A stretch of 37,766 nt of DNA. It comes from a virus. The notes beneath the pieces are model-generated. The model saw nothing but the letters and a program-made list of their open reading frames with translations. It was not told the origin of the DNA and ran no database searches. This document shows positions 11,952 through 21,526 of this stretch, in pieces. Location: positions 1-37,766 of IMG/VR virus record IMGVR_UViG_3300009124_000039; one strand, written 5' to 3'. How positions within the stretch are numbered: the first letter of the stretch is position 1; every line of letters begins with the position of its first letter. The position numbers and the translations under genes were made by a program.

Positions 11952-14170
11952 CGCATACGGTTTACGAATGCATCAAGGCCCAGTTGACGCATTAAGTTGA
12001 CCGTCATTGGGTCTTGCTCTTCACGTCTAGCCTGCTGGCGTCCTGCGCCCTGCGCGATGCCCGCAGTCACATCACGAGCTGCACGCGCGCCTTGGCTTGC
12101 ACGATCGATGTAGCCCGTCATCTGCTGCATCATCTGCGCCTGACGACGTAAGTCTTCCGGCGTCATACGCTGCGTAAGTACAGGCGCAATTTCGCTTGCC
12201 AGACCGGCGATACGCTCGCGCTGGCTTGGCCCACTGAGCACGGTATCTGCGACACCACCCGCAATAGTAGGAATGATGCCTTGGCGCCCCACGGTCGCTC
12301 CCAGCGGCTCTCCGACCACTTCTTTGAGACGATCATCGACTAGGCGTCGAATGTTAGTGCGTGACCCTGCGGCAACCTGTGCCTGCTGTAGCAGTGCGCT
12401 AGATGTCTGCGCGATCTGTTCGCCAAGTGCATCCGCTGCGTCCTTGCCAAGTGCAAGCTGCAATTTCTGTGCAACCGCGCGGTTGTTCATCGCCTTCAGC
12501 GCTGCAAGCGCCTCGACGACCTCCGCCTCATTGCGTGCGCGAGGGTTAATCTTTGCGTTGGCCATTAGTTCATCAATACGATTGCGTAGTGCAAGTTTGA
12601 GCTGCTTCGCGCCAACCTCATCTACGTTCTTCATAGCCAGTGCTACGTCTTCGCGTGTTACGCGTGGGCTTAGGATGTCGTTACCCAAGTCCGCTGCGAG
12701 CTTCTGGTCAATCGCATCCTTACCGGCTGCGCGTGCTTTTGCATAATCTGGGTTGATCTCATCCAACGCTGACCGCAGCTCGCGTGCAAGGTTCATCTTG
12801 GACTGCGCCGCGCGCGCCTGACCTTGTCGCTTTAACGCTTGGCCAGCATCGTAAAGCTGCTGAGTGACATAGTCGATCGTGGCCACAGTTGGATTCTCTA
12901 GTAAGTCTGGGTTCTCACCAGCTTCACGTAAAAGTGTTTTAGCTCCAGCTAAGTCTGACGGATCAACACGGCCAAACAGGTTAAGCACCGCCGCACCGCC
13001 TTCGGTGTCTGCGTCAATTTGGAAGTCGTAAGCTGCGTCATACGCCTCACGACGCTCCGCGGCTGTCGAGATCATAATGTCAGACTTCTGCGTCAGTATG
13101 CCTTCGCCTACTGGTGTTGGCTCGCCAAGTACGTTATTTAAACGATCGTTCAAATCGCGTGACGCTGCAAGTGCAGTCTCGTCAAGGTTCTGCTTTGCGA
13201 TCCGCGCACCTTCGCTTGGCGTGTTTGCCACTGCGTCTAGCAGAGCCTCTGTATTCGGGCCTAGCGTTGAGATCGATCCATACGGGCCAACTTGCTCTGC
13301 GCTCTCTACGGCCTGCGCCGCATCCATGGCCAAAAACTCTTCGACGACGTTTGCTGCGTCCTTCTTGAATCCGATCTTCTCAACAATGTTGCGAACGGGC
13401 TCACGTAGATAGTTGCCATACAGCGCACCTAAGCCTTCCGCGGCTGGTTGACCGGCCATACCAAACCCTAGACCAGCGACGCCACCGATTCCCGCTTGGC
13501 GAACTGCGGTATCCGCTGCCCTTTGGAAATCTACATCTCCAGAAAACAAGCCCTCACCAAAGCCGCCTATAATCCCCTCTAGGACACCCATACCACCACC
13601 ATAGCCCGCCGCTTGAGCGGTGCGTCCTACAACTGTCTTTGCTGTCATAGAGGGCGCTGTGGCTGCCGCTGTAGCAATGCCTGTACCAAGGCGGGATGCG
13701 GCGACGGTAAGTGGCGCCTCTTGCTCACGGCGTGCGATTGCCTCGCGTATCGTATCCATGGCAGTCGTTGGCGACATACCCTGAGTAACTGCACGCGCTC
13801 CGGCGAATGTCGGCTCAACATAGCCACGCACAAACGGAATGCCTTTTGCCATAGACGCCGCGCGTGTTGGCAACTCTCCGGCGATCTCTTGTGCGATTTC
13901 ACCTCGGTAGATGTCGCCGGCTCGTTGGCGTCCACCCTTAGACTTCGCAATCTCAGAAATTTTGGCTATGTCTGATGTTGTGTAGCCAGAAATCTGGTCA
14001 ACAAATGTCGGCTGACCGCTTGTGCCCTCAACGATGAAGCTGCCATCGCCAAAATCGGTAATGACTTTAGTTGCATCCGCGGGGGGCTGCGCTTGCGCTT
14101 CTTTTGTCCAAGATGGGCCGCTTTTAGGAGCCGCTTCGCTGTCTTGTTTTGTCCATGATGGGCCAGCCAT
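11948..14170 (-). CDS. large internal virion protein (probable DNA-ejection protein, 740 aa)
   Basis: The chosen ATG (14168-14170) overlaps the stop of the preceding gene (TAATG); a start at 14191 adds seven residues. The N-terminus holds two copies of 'GPSWTK' (about 3-8 and 18-23). Residues about 150-260 are Gly/Ala-rich and hydrophobic, suited to membrane insertion. The rest (about 280-700) is long charged helix with heptad-like Ala/Leu spacing, and the tail is basic and Gln-rich. Last in the virion operon after two other helical proteins, it matches the third of the ejection proteins of short-tailed phages, released into the cell with the DNA. No lytic transglycosylase motif seen. Confidence 0.65.
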   Translation of the reverse strand: MAGPSWTKQDSEAAPKSGPSWTKEAQAQPPADATKVITDFGDGSFIVEGTSGQPTFVDQISGYTTSDIAKISEIAKSKGGRQRAGDIYRGEIAQEIAGELPTRAASMAKGIPFVRGYVEPTFAGARAVTQGMSPTTAMDTIREAIARREQEAPLTVAASRLGTGIATAAATAPSMTAKTVVGRTAQAAGYGGGMGVLEGIIGGFGEGLFSGDVDFQRAADTAVRQAGIGGVAGLGFGMAGQPAAEGLGALYGNYLREPVRNIVEKIGFKKDAANVVEEFLAMDAAQAVESAEQVGPYGSISTLGPNTEALLDAVANTPSEGARIAKQNLDETALAASRDLNDRLNNVLGEPTPVGEGILTQKSDIMISTAAERREAYDAAYDFQIDADTEGGAAVLNLFGRVDPSDLAGAKTLLREAGENPDLLENPTVATIDYVTQQLYDAGQALKRQGQARAAQSKMNLARELRSALDEINPDYAKARAAGKDAIDQKLAADLGNDILSPRVTREDVALAMKNVDEVGAKQLKLALRNRIDELMANAKINPRARNEAEVVEALAALKAMNNRAVAQKLQLALGKDAADALGEQIAQTSSALLQQAQVAAGSRTNIRRLVDDRLKEVVGEPLGATVGRQGIIPTIAGGVADTVLSGPSQRERIAGLASEIAPVLTQRMTPEDLRRQAQMMQQMTGYIDRASQGARAARDVTAGIAQGAGRQQARREEQDPMTVNLMRQLGLDAFVNRMR

Positions 14171-15372
14171 TAGAATTGCACCTCTTGCCAACTTGACGCA
14201 CTATCGCGGTTTCCACCTAAGAATTTGTAAACTTTATTGTCTTCAGGGTCGACAACTAGCTCGCCAATAGGTGCGTTTTCAAATGAGAACGACGGTAGCT
14301 CTGCGGTTTCTCCCCCAGCCCAAGCTGGACGCCCGCCAAAGATGTCGTCTAGCTTGCTTGGATCGTCTGCGCGATTGTAGGTGTTAATCACTAGCTGCTT
14401 GTAGTAGCGGTCAATCTCTTCAAGCGATTTAAGAACGGCCTCTGTTGATCTGTTTAGGTTCAAGTTTGCAACTTTAGCCTCTAGCAACGCAAGCTCTGGA
14501 GCACTAACTGACCCAAGTGTAGCACCGCCAGCCTTGATGTTGCGCAGTGTATCGAACGCCAAGTTAGCACGCAGTGTTTCGATGTTTAATCGAGCTTCGC
14601 CGGCTTCAGTAAACGGCAGGACACCAAGTATCATACCAATTGGGCCGGTGATATTTGGGTTTGCTTTAACGGCTTCAGATAAATCACTTACAGTGTTAAG
14701 TACTGTCGATGCCCCCATTGCCGTATCTTGGCTGGCAAACTCTTCTTTGCGTAGGCGCTCAATTTCAGCGTTAATGTTATCAATTGACAGCTTAATTGAT
14801 GGGGCCAAGTCGGGGTATAAGTACGCCTGCTGAAGCATAGCCTCCCTACGCGCTTCAAGTTGCGCAATCATGTCGCCGCCAGCCGCTGCCGGCATTGCTC
14901 CACCCATCATAGATTGCACCGCTTGTTGGCGCGCTACGGCCGCTTGGCGCTTACGCTCCATGTCGGCGCGCTCGCGGAAGCCAGTTAATGTAGCTTCAAG
15001 AGCGCCACCCTCTTTACCCTGTAATGCAAGTCCGGCATCTTTTATGCCAGCAAAAGCCAGCATTAATCTCTGATTACGAGACAGCCCTTCAAATGGGTCT
15101 TGTGGGATTGGTTGTGTTAAAGGAGAATTGGGCGCAGGCGGTACATTTGCATTAGCGTTCATCGTGGCAACTAATGGAGCCCCTACAGGCGTAACTAACG
15201 GTTTACCAGTGTCAACTGTTAGCTCTGAATCATTTGCTGTTGGGAAGCCACTATTAAATATGTCACCTTGCTCGCTTATCGGAACCGCTGGAGGCTCAAT
15301 TTTTGTCCCTTCCGGCATGATGGAAGGAGTCCTAATTAACTCGCCTGTTATTGGGTCTATTTGAAATCCCAT
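14170..15372 (-). CDS. internal virion protein (probable ejection protein, 400 aa)
   Basis: The N-terminal 120 residues are Pro/Thr/Val-rich and low in structure. A central segment (about 125-225) is a coiled coil rich in Ala, Arg, Gln and Glu. The C-terminal half mixes helices and ends in 'VYKFLGGN', a short beta element. Genes on both sides encode similar helical virion proteins, so this is likely one of the set carried inside the capsid and injected with the DNA. Specific family not recognised. Confidence 0.55.
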   Translation of the reverse strand: MGFQIDPITGELIRTPSIMPEGTKIEPPAVPISEQGDIFNSGFPTANDSELTVDTGKPLVTPVGAPLVATMNANANVPPAPNSPLTQPIPQDPFEGLSRNQRLMLAFAGIKDAGLALQGKEGGALEATLTGFRERADMERKRQAAVARQQAVQSMMGGAMPAAAGGDMIAQLEARREAMLQQAYLYPDLAPSIKLSIDNINAEIERLRKEEFASQDTAMGASTVLNTVSDLSEAVKANPNITGPIGMILGVLPFTEAGEARLNIETLRANLAFDTLRNIKAGGATLGSVSAPELALLEAKVANLNLNRSTEAVLKSLEEIDRYYKQLVINTYNRADDPSKLDDIFGGRPAWAGGETAELPSFSFENAPIGELVVDPEDNKVYKFLGGNRDSASSWQEVQF

Positions 15373-15382
15373 TTCTTAACTC

Positions 15383-16525
15383 CTAATTGCCCAAACTAAA
15401 TGGATTGAAGCCTAAACCTGATCCTTGAAGCCCCGAAAGCGGCCCTAATCCAGCCATACCAAAGCCCATACCAACTGAACCCAATGCACCTAGCGCTGGC
15501 CCCAGACCGCCAGTTCGCGTCGTCGTTGTGCCGTAGCCTTGTGGAATAGCACCGGCTGTGCCCGTAAGAACGCCAAACTGTGTAAGCGGATACTGCATCT
15601 GCGCAAGGTAATCTTGGTACGGCACGTCAAGCTGCGCCTGCCCCAGCGCACGCTGCGCCTCTCCGGCGGCTGTCTGCGCGCCAAGTCCGGCAAGCTGCGA
15701 CTGTAGCTGCTGGCCTGCAATCGAGCCAAGTCCGGCCGCGCCCGCTCCGCGAACGCCCGCAGCGGATAGCGCCGCCTGCTGGTTGGCCAAGTTGGCTTGC
15801 TGCTGAAGCTGCGCTTGCTGCGCTGCAAACTGATTAGCCGCCGCCATGTTGCCTGATCTAGCCGCTTGCTCACGAGCTGCCGCAGCTTCCGCCGCTCGCT
15901 GATTAAGCGCCTGTGCTTGTGCTTGCTGGCCAATATCAAACTGAGCTGCACCCTGCGCTTGCTGGAACGCTTGCTGCATTTGCTTTGATACTAAGTCAGA
16001 GGCTTGCTCCCCGTATGCCTTGCGCGTCTCAGCTTCCGCGAGCGCTTGGCGAGAGCCGCCAAATGCGCCTGCGGCCTCGGCTTGCGCAGCCTGTTTATTT
16101 AACGCCATTTCCTGCGCCCCACCTAGCGTGCGCAGACTACTCTCAATTACGCCCTGTGTATATGGCGACATGTAGCGACCAATGTCTGCTGACGCAAGTT
16201 GGCCGGCTGTTACGTCGCCGACTTGACCAACGCCGCCCATGCGCTCTGCCGCACCAATATCAGCCGCCTGCGCCTCTGGCGTACCCATTCCAGCGAGCTG
16301 CCCATAAGTGCTGGCAGCTTGCGCGTATTGTGGGCCGCCCATACCTAGTGAGCCGTAGCCGCTCATCGCCTGCTGCTGTAGAGGCGTCATGCCGGCAACG
16401 CGTTCTCCGGTGTAGGATTCATATGGCGTAGCGAGAAAGTCTTCTGCGAACGGGATTACCGTTTCCTTCAGGAAGTCCTCCTGAAACTGCGGCATCTTTG
16501 CTGTTTCTGTTTTAGTCGAGCCCAT
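15383..16525 (-). CDS. Ala/Gln/Gly-rich internal virion protein (380 aa)
   Basis: Residues about 60-300 are strikingly Ala/Gln/Gly-rich, with the segment 'GAFGGSRQALAEAE' around 153-166 that I associate with internal proteins of short-tailed phages. The C-terminal 60 residues are Gly/Leu/Phe-rich and hydrophobic, possibly membrane-inserting. The N-terminal 30 residues ('MPQFQEDFLKETVIPFAEDF') are a conserved-looking head. Probable role: first ejection protein, extending the tail channel through the envelope. The gene's start overlaps the end of the GNAT-like gene by one base. Confidence 0.6.
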   Translation of the reverse strand: MGSTKTETAKMPQFQEDFLKETVIPFAEDFLATPYESYTGERVAGMTPLQQQAMSGYGSLGMGGPQYAQAASTYGQLAGMGTPEAQAADIGAAERMGGVGQVGDVTAGQLASADIGRYMSPYTQGVIESSLRTLGGAQEMALNKQAAQAEAAGAFGGSRQALAEAETRKAYGEQASDLVSKQMQQAFQQAQGAAQFDIGQQAQAQALNQRAAEAAAAREQAARSGNMAAANQFAAQQAQLQQQANLANQQAALSAAGVRGAGAAGLGSIAGQQLQSQLAGLGAQTAAGEAQRALGQAQLDVPYQDYLAQMQYPLTQFGVLTGTAGAIPQGYGTTTTRTGGLGPALGALGSVGMGFGMAGLGPLSGLQGSGLGFNPFSLGN

Positions 16526-16977
16526 CAGGTTAACTCCATCACATAGTGTCTGTAGATTTCGCGAAACGGTGACGCGTCTACGTATTTATCAAATCCCATT
16601 CTGCCGTCCGCTTCGACAGCTCCCAGATCGGCTTTGCGGGCGAGATTGGCAAATGTTGCGATCGCATCGTTCATCCACTTCTCCATTTGCGTTCCGCCCA
16701 TAAACTCAATCTTCAGGGTGTTTCTCTGAGGGTGCTTTACGACGGACGTTGTCACGGCCGCTACCAGCGTGTCCTCGACGTGAACCAGCCACATGACTGC
16801 GCCCCCGCCTCTTATGTCGTCTTCAACGTCCTGCATGGTGACGTTGTTTGCTTGCCTTGCGACCGCCGGAGCTATCAGCTCCATGCCTGCGCCCAGAAAC
16901 CGGTCAAAGTCATCCTCTAGCACTGGCAAAATCGTCACGCGTGGCGTTGGGTATAAATGTACAACATTATCCGTCAT
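16525..16977 (-). CDS. GNAT-like virion protein (T7 gp13-like, 150 aa)
   Basis: The start at 16977 (MTDNVVHLYP) replaces a longer Arg-rich frame to 17061 that lies within the neighbouring gene. The fold pattern is acetyltransferase-like: strand 'AVMWLVHVEDTLVAAVTTSV', strand 'TLKIEFMGG', helix 'WMNDAIATFANLARK', then 'FREIYRHYVMEL'. No clear R/Q-x-x-G-x-G/A acetyl-CoA loop is seen, so it is probably not catalytic. T7 and related phages have a small virion protein of this fold near the ejection proteins, which fits this position. Confidence 0.5.
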   Translation of the reverse strand: MTDNVVHLYPTPRVTILPVLEDDFDRFLGAGMELIAPAVARQANNVTMQDVEDDIRGGGAVMWLVHVEDTLVAAVTTSVVKHPQRNTLKIEFMGGTQMEKWMNDAIATFANLARKADLGAVEADGRMGFDKYVDASPFREIYRHYVMELT

Positions 16978-16987
16978 ATTAACACCC

Positions 16988-17647
16988 CTAGCCATGCATC
17001 CTCGTAATCGCAAGCGTTGTCGCTGGTGCCGATGGTATTGGCGATGCCGCCGCAGTCGCATCTAAAAAGCCTGACGTGCTATCCACCGCCCACATAACTT
17101 GCAAGTAGTCTCCAGCCGAAACGTCAAACTTTGCCGCACGTGATACAACAAGCGTTGACCCATTCTGGTGCAAACTGTTTCTCATAGTTGAGCCTTCGGC
17201 GTCTGTGCCGTTTAAGCGAGGCCAGAAGTAGAAGTTGACCGTGCTAGATGACGTTGAGCTAATCTGCGCTGAGAACATCAGCAAGTATTCACCACCCTCA
17301 GCAAATACGATCTTCGTTGGATCAGTGCCATCTAGTGAAATACCAACATTACCTGTCGGAGTGTCATACTGTATTGCGTAGGCTGTGTTTACTGCCGCAG
17401 CCGTTACGTCTGTCGTGCGGATCAGGTTGGCGTGACCATCCTCTAAGACGATCTGCACAAACGCGCCATCCTTGGACACAACAGGGTACTTGTTTGTCTC
17501 ATCCCACAAGATAACGCCATTCTCCGCTGGGCTGTCTGTAGACGTTTTAAAGTACAAACGCGGCAACTGACGCTGCAAATACGTTGTAAGCTCACGCCCC
17601 CACGTTTTGAGGTTGTCCGTGATTGGCGGTAATACGGGGGCTGCCAT
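16988..17647 (-). CDS. virion surface protein with C1q/TNF-like jelly roll (219 aa)
   Basis: The N-terminal 45 residues are a helical anchor ('DNLKTWGRELTTYLQRQLPRL'). Residues about 80-219 form a beta-rich domain: 'YAIQYDTPTGNVGISLD', 'GGEYLLMFSAQISSTSSSTVNFYFWPRLNG' type strands, and a final 'GDYLQVMWAVDST'. This strand order is that of C1q-like trimeric knobs common on phage fibres. It is likely a tail accessory or capsid-exposed fibre. Not recognised to family level. Confidence 0.5.
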   Translation of the reverse strand: MAAPVLPPITDNLKTWGRELTTYLQRQLPRLYFKTSTDSPAENGVILWDETNKYPVVSKDGAFVQIVLEDGHANLIRTTDVTAAAVNTAYAIQYDTPTGNVGISLDGTDPTKIVFAEGGEYLLMFSAQISSTSSSTVNFYFWPRLNGTDAEGSTMRNSLHQNGSTLVVSRAAKFDVSAGDYLQVMWAVDSTSGFLDATAAASPIPSAPATTLAITRMHG

Positions 17648-19140
17648 TACCTACGCCCACCCGCTTTAGCATCAACGCGCATTGTGCCAACCTTCCAGTT
17701 TGCCAGTGTCTGACCTTCCACCTTCATGCGCACCTGACGACCTGAGAACCGCACAGACGTTGGGTCTGAGGGAGTGTATGGCCCGTGCGTATACTCAGTG
17801 TCATTCGGGTAAAAGCGGCTTTTGAACGTCACGTTGACATCGCCCTGCGTCTGCTCGTCAGTGATGAGGTCAGTAACCTGCATGATGTTGTCGCCGTTGC
17901 CAATGCTGATTGGCCCGCTTTCTGCGTAGACTGTCCCGCCACTGTGCGCCAAACCGCGCTCATGGTCATAAACTACCGCACTTCCATCAATCAGCATGGG
18001 ATAGGTAAACACGCCGCGCTCAACACCGCATGTGCGGGATAGATTGCCGATTAGCCAGTGGCCCTCTTTGTAATCATATGCCACATAGCGATCAATCTCG
18101 TTAGAGCCTGACGAACAGTAGAACCACCAGATTTCGCCAAACTGACCATTTGCCAAGGCCCATGTTTTGCTAACCTGAGAGGTGTTCAGATCACCAAAAA
18201 CATAATCGTGAACCTCGCACGGTATCTCTGAAACGGTATTGCCGTTGAAGCCAAAGAAGCCGCGCTGACCCATCCAGAACGTGCCTGCATCAACATCTGC
18301 CACAGCGTTTCTGGCAATCAGGCCGCATGACGTTCCAACACGTTCAAAAGAGTAAACGTAGGGTGGGCCAATGTATCGCGCCGTATGTGCCGATGTTGTA
18401 GTCAGGATTAGCGTCTGCCCGCGTGTGCGGATCGCTGTCTGTATCTCGCCAGAGCTTTGCAACTCAATGTCGCCAGCCTCGTTTGTGGATGCTGGTGTCC
18501 ATGTTGTGTTGTCCTCGCGATCACTCCACTGCACCTTGCGGGGATTGCCGCCCGCGCCCAGCGCAAACAGGAAGCGCTCCTCTGTAACGATTAAGCCAAG
18601 GTTGTCTATTGGCGCGTTTGAGATTTGTGCTGCTGTAACTGCGCCGTTTAGCTGCCATTCGTACAGCTTACCGTCAGCAGATGAGCAGGCAACGAGATAT
18701 TCGCCCCAGTTGTCCAAGCTCCACGTTGTCGCTTCAGTCAACGTGCCAGTTGTGCGGGCTGTGCCGTATGTCTCGCGCCCGTATGCACCGTATCCGTAGC
18801 CAGTATTGAATACTGCATCAACCTGACCCGCTGTCAGACCAGTCGGCGTGATGTCGTATGTCGTGTTGCTCGCAAGTGCCGCATAAAGCTGATTGTTTGA
18901 CGCAGCCGCTATGTAGCGCGTGCCATCAATCGCCTGCCAAGTGTGCATGGCGCGTGGGGTGTTTGTCATGCCCAAGTCGCCATCTGTGCCAATCAGCGTG
19001 TTTTCAGTCCACCCACCAATCGGTCTAAGCGAGTTATTACGCCATCGAACAAGCGACCCGTCGCGCCAGCGCCCCGCAGCGTCAAGGTCAGTGCCTGTTC
19101 TGTAAAACCCCGCTGGGATTTTGAGGGGTATTAGAGCCAT
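17647..19140 (-). CDS. tail hub / packaged-DNA stabilisation protein (P22 gp10-like)
   Basis: The 497-aa length and the sequence of beta-propeller blades ('YIAAASNNQLYAAL', 'YLVACSSADGKLYEW', 'FWMGQRGFFGFNG') match the P22 gp10/Sf6 family. In P22, gp10 plugs the connector after packaging and carries the tailspikes. The N-terminus 'IPAGFYRTGTDLDAAGRWRDGSLVRWRNN' type opening (5-35) is characteristic. It starts 2 nt after the S74 fibre gene and overlaps the next gene by one base. Confidence 0.7.
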   Translation of the reverse strand: MALIPLKIPAGFYRTGTDLDAAGRWRDGSLVRWRNNSLRPIGGWTENTLIGTDGDLGMTNTPRAMHTWQAIDGTRYIAAASNNQLYAALASNTTYDITPTGLTAGQVDAVFNTGYGYGAYGRETYGTARTTGTLTEATTWSLDNWGEYLVACSSADGKLYEWQLNGAVTAAQISNAPIDNLGLIVTEERFLFALGAGGNPRKVQWSDREDNTTWTPASTNEAGDIELQSSGEIQTAIRTRGQTLILTTTSAHTARYIGPPYVYSFERVGTSCGLIARNAVADVDAGTFWMGQRGFFGFNGNTVSEIPCEVHDYVFGDLNTSQVSKTWALANGQFGEIWWFYCSSGSNEIDRYVAYDYKEGHWLIGNLSRTCGVERGVFTYPMLIDGSAVVYDHERGLAHSGGTVYAESGPISIGNGDNIMQVTDLITDEQTQGDVNVTFKSRFYPNDTEYTHGPYTPSDPTSVRFSGRQVRMKVEGQTLANWKVGTMRVDAKAGGRR

Positions 19141-19142
19141 TT

Positions 19143-20816
19143 TTATGCTCCCATTGCATCAATCTGTGCCTGTAGGCTATCACATTTTGCTGAAAGCTGC
19201 TTGATCGCATTTACCATAACTGGCAGCAATGCGCTTTCTTTTAGCTTCAAGTTTTCAACATCACTGTCGTCTACGATGGTTTTTGCTGGTGCGCCCGCTG
19301 CATCAAAGATGGTTTTTAACTCTTGCGCGGAGAAACCAAGGTACTCTTGTTCTTTTTTATAGGTTCCATCTGGGGTTGGCTTTTCTGTAACATTGCCATT
19401 TTCATCAAACTCATAATAATCAGATCGCATATCCCACTTGAATGAAATAGGATTAATCTGGTTAATCTGGTCTAAACCAAGATTAAAATTAGTCTTATCC
19501 GCTTTATCGCGCTCATCTGATGTAACTGTCCAAGAAACACGAATGTAAGCATCTGTGATGCTGTTATTACCCAGACATATTTTGTTACTACTTCCAGTAA
19601 TGTTGCCAGAGGGTGATTGTGAAGTGCCCGCGTTATAACCTACAGCAGTATTGTTTGACGTTGTACCGCCGCCGTTGCCACTGAGGGCCGAACGACCAAT
19701 ACCTGTGTTGTAAGTTGCGGTGCCATTGCTAGTTGCGTTTATGCCAGAAAGAATATTATTGCCAACCGCAACATTATATGAGGCGTCATAGGTGTAATTG
19801 CTGGCAATGTATCCGTTGAAGTTAGAAGAGCCAATCGCGTAATTATATTCTGTGGTGTAAGCGCCTGTTGAATTGAGCCACGGGCTATAATTTCCATATC
19901 CAACGCCTACGCTGTAGTCCACAGTCATGTTTCCAGTTCTTTGCGTACTCATATTTGACTCGCCAATAAGAACTGTGCTTTGTGCTGATACTGTAGTCGG
20001 CACTTGGGTTGAGGAAGCTATATTATCATATCCGATAACAACAGACTGCCTTAAGTCAAAACTCACTCCTGTTGTTGTGACTGACGACTGATATACGTTT
20101 GCCTGTCCGATGTTTACGGACGGGAACCGCGTCATTGTCGGGCTACCAGTTGATTGCGACCAGCTACATAAGTCCCTACCTAGAAACGCCCCGCCGCCAT
20201 TGTACGCTCCGACTGTTGTGTAACCCATCATAATGTCGTGACCGACTGAAGCAATATAGGCATTTGATTGGGCGGCACTATTATCAAAATTGTTGACACC
20301 TAATAAAGTTGCATAACTACCGCCTGTTTCGGCACCTTCAGGCACAATTACAATCCCAGTTTGTGCATTTATTACTGCACCACTGCCCTCAAGATCATCG
20401 CCCGTTGTACCGTTAAAACGTGGAATCTCCCAATCTGTAGAGGATGCTGGGCCAGTGACGCCTCCACTACTATCAGCGAAAGAAAGACCCCCAGAACCAT
20501 CTGTTTGCAAAACTTGACCGCTTGTTCCGTCAGAAGTTGGCATAGTGAATATGCCCGCAAAGTCTCCAAGCTCAGTAAGCTCTGCCGTTGTAATATCCGC
20601 GCCAGCCAAGATGTTCAACTCAGCCGCAGTTGCTGTAACCGCAAAGCCACCAATCTCCCAAGAACCCGCAGTCAGGTTTGGAGCAATAGGCGTAGTTCCA
20701 TCAAGAAGATCATCAATGGTGTCTAGGTTGGTATTGATTTTGTCACCCCAACTGTCAGCAGAAGCTCCCACTTCTGGCTTGGTTAGACCATACGTTGTTG
20801 TCGTTGTATCAGCCAT
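19143..20816 (-). CDS. tail fibre with C-terminal S74 intramolecular chaperone (557 aa)
   Basis: A receptor-binding fibre that matures by self-cleavage. The N-terminal 40 residues ('YGLTKPEVGASADSWGDKIN') are a tail-attachment segment. The shaft (about 60-420) has YadA-head-like repeats ('AVGNNILSG', 'GIGRSALSG', 'AVGYNAGT'). The last ~130 residues are a peptidase S74/ICA domain: catalytic Ser433 and Lys438 in 'TSDERDK', and 'EYLGFSAQEL' further on. The chaperone helps trimerise the fibre, then is cut off before Ser433. The dyad and spacing are intact, so cleavage is expected. Confidence 0.85.
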   Translation of the reverse strand: MADTTTTTYGLTKPEVGASADSWGDKINTNLDTIDDLLDGTTPIAPNLTAGSWEIGGFAVTATAAELNILAGADITTAELTELGDFAGIFTMPTSDGTSGQVLQTDGSGGLSFADSSGGVTGPASSTDWEIPRFNGTTGDDLEGSGAVINAQTGIVIVPEGAETGGSYATLLGVNNFDNSAAQSNAYIASVGHDIMMGYTTVGAYNGGGAFLGRDLCSWSQSTGSPTMTRFPSVNIGQANVYQSSVTTTGVSFDLRQSVVIGYDNIASSTQVPTTVSAQSTVLIGESNMSTQRTGNMTVDYSVGVGYGNYSPWLNSTGAYTTEYNYAIGSSNFNGYIASNYTYDASYNVAVGNNILSGINATSNGTATYNTGIGRSALSGNGGGTTSNNTAVGYNAGTSQSPSGNITGSSNKICLGNNSITDAYIRVSWTVTSDERDKADKTNFNLGLDQINQINPISFKWDMRSDYYEFDENGNVTEKPTPDGTYKKEQEYLGFSAQELKTIFDAAGAPAKTIVDDSDVENLKLKESALLPVMVNAIKQLSAKCDSLQAQIDAMGA

Positions 20817-20825
20817 CTAAGTCTC

Positions 20826-21518
20826 CTATGCAGCTTCTGACCATGTGTCGGTTGGGTCAGTAACATCAGTCCATATATCTGTTGGCTCCGTAGCTTCCGT
20901 CCAAGTGTCGCTACTGTCAGCCTGCGTTGTCCATACACTATCATCATCGGCCTGATCTGTCCAACTGTCGGTGGGAGGCTCCTGATAGTCCCAAACAAAT
21001 CGTGCGGGCAGTGTCGGTACGCCCGCAGTGATCTCTACCATCGTCAGCGCGTATTCTTGGAAGAATGGCAGTACGTCAACGACAGGCGTTGTTTCTATTC
21101 TGACAGGGGCAAAGTTAGAGATAACCGCGACAGTTGCAGCCTCTACTGTAGGTGCGCCAAGAATAATTCCTTGCGGTACAAAGTTAGAGGTTATTGCCGC
21201 AGCAACATCATCCACAATGGGTGCGCCAAGAGTAATCTCTTGAGGCGTAAAGTTACTTATTACTGACGCATTCAGGCTGTCAACGACAGGCGTTGTGCTT
21301 ATGTCATCCGCGCTAAAGTTATAAACAACCGTTACGCTTGCACTGTCTACAACAGGAACACCAGCCGTAATGTCGGTGGCAGGGATCGTTTCATTTTCAA
21401 AGACGGACGCGCTGTCAACGACAGGTGTTGTGCTTATGCTATCAAGTGTAAGGCTGACAACGCTACTTGGGCCATCATCACCTATTGCAAGTTCAGCTAA
21501 TGCGGAAAAACCAAACAT
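20826..21518 (-). CDS. repeat-built virion protein with two repeat families (230 aa)
   Basis: Residues about 22-175 hold seven imperfect repeats of 22-25 residues with the pattern I-[ST]-x-[GT]-x-P-x-V-[DE]-x-A, most ending in a Asn-Phe ('NF') pair. Residues about 185-230 hold five ~10-residue repeats centred on Trp ('DSWTDQAD', 'SDTWTEAT', 'TDIWTDVT', 'TDTWSEAA'). The DNA shows the same: a near-identical segment recurs at about 21273-21299 and 21413-21439. Such proteins are likely elongated fibre stalks or neck proteins that can vary in length. No family recognised. Confidence 0.6.
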   Translation of the reverse strand: MFGFSALAELAIGDDGPSSVVSLTLDSISTTPVVDSASVFENETIPATDITAGVPVVDSASVTVVYNFSADDISTTPVVDSLNASVISNFTPQEITLGAPIVDDVAAAITSNFVPQGIILGAPTVEAATVAVISNFAPVRIETTPVVDVLPFFQEYALTMVEITAGVPTLPARFVWDYQEPPTDSWTDQADDDSVWTTQADSSDTWTEATEPTDIWTDVTDPTDTWSEAA

Positions 21519-21526
21519 CTATGCAC

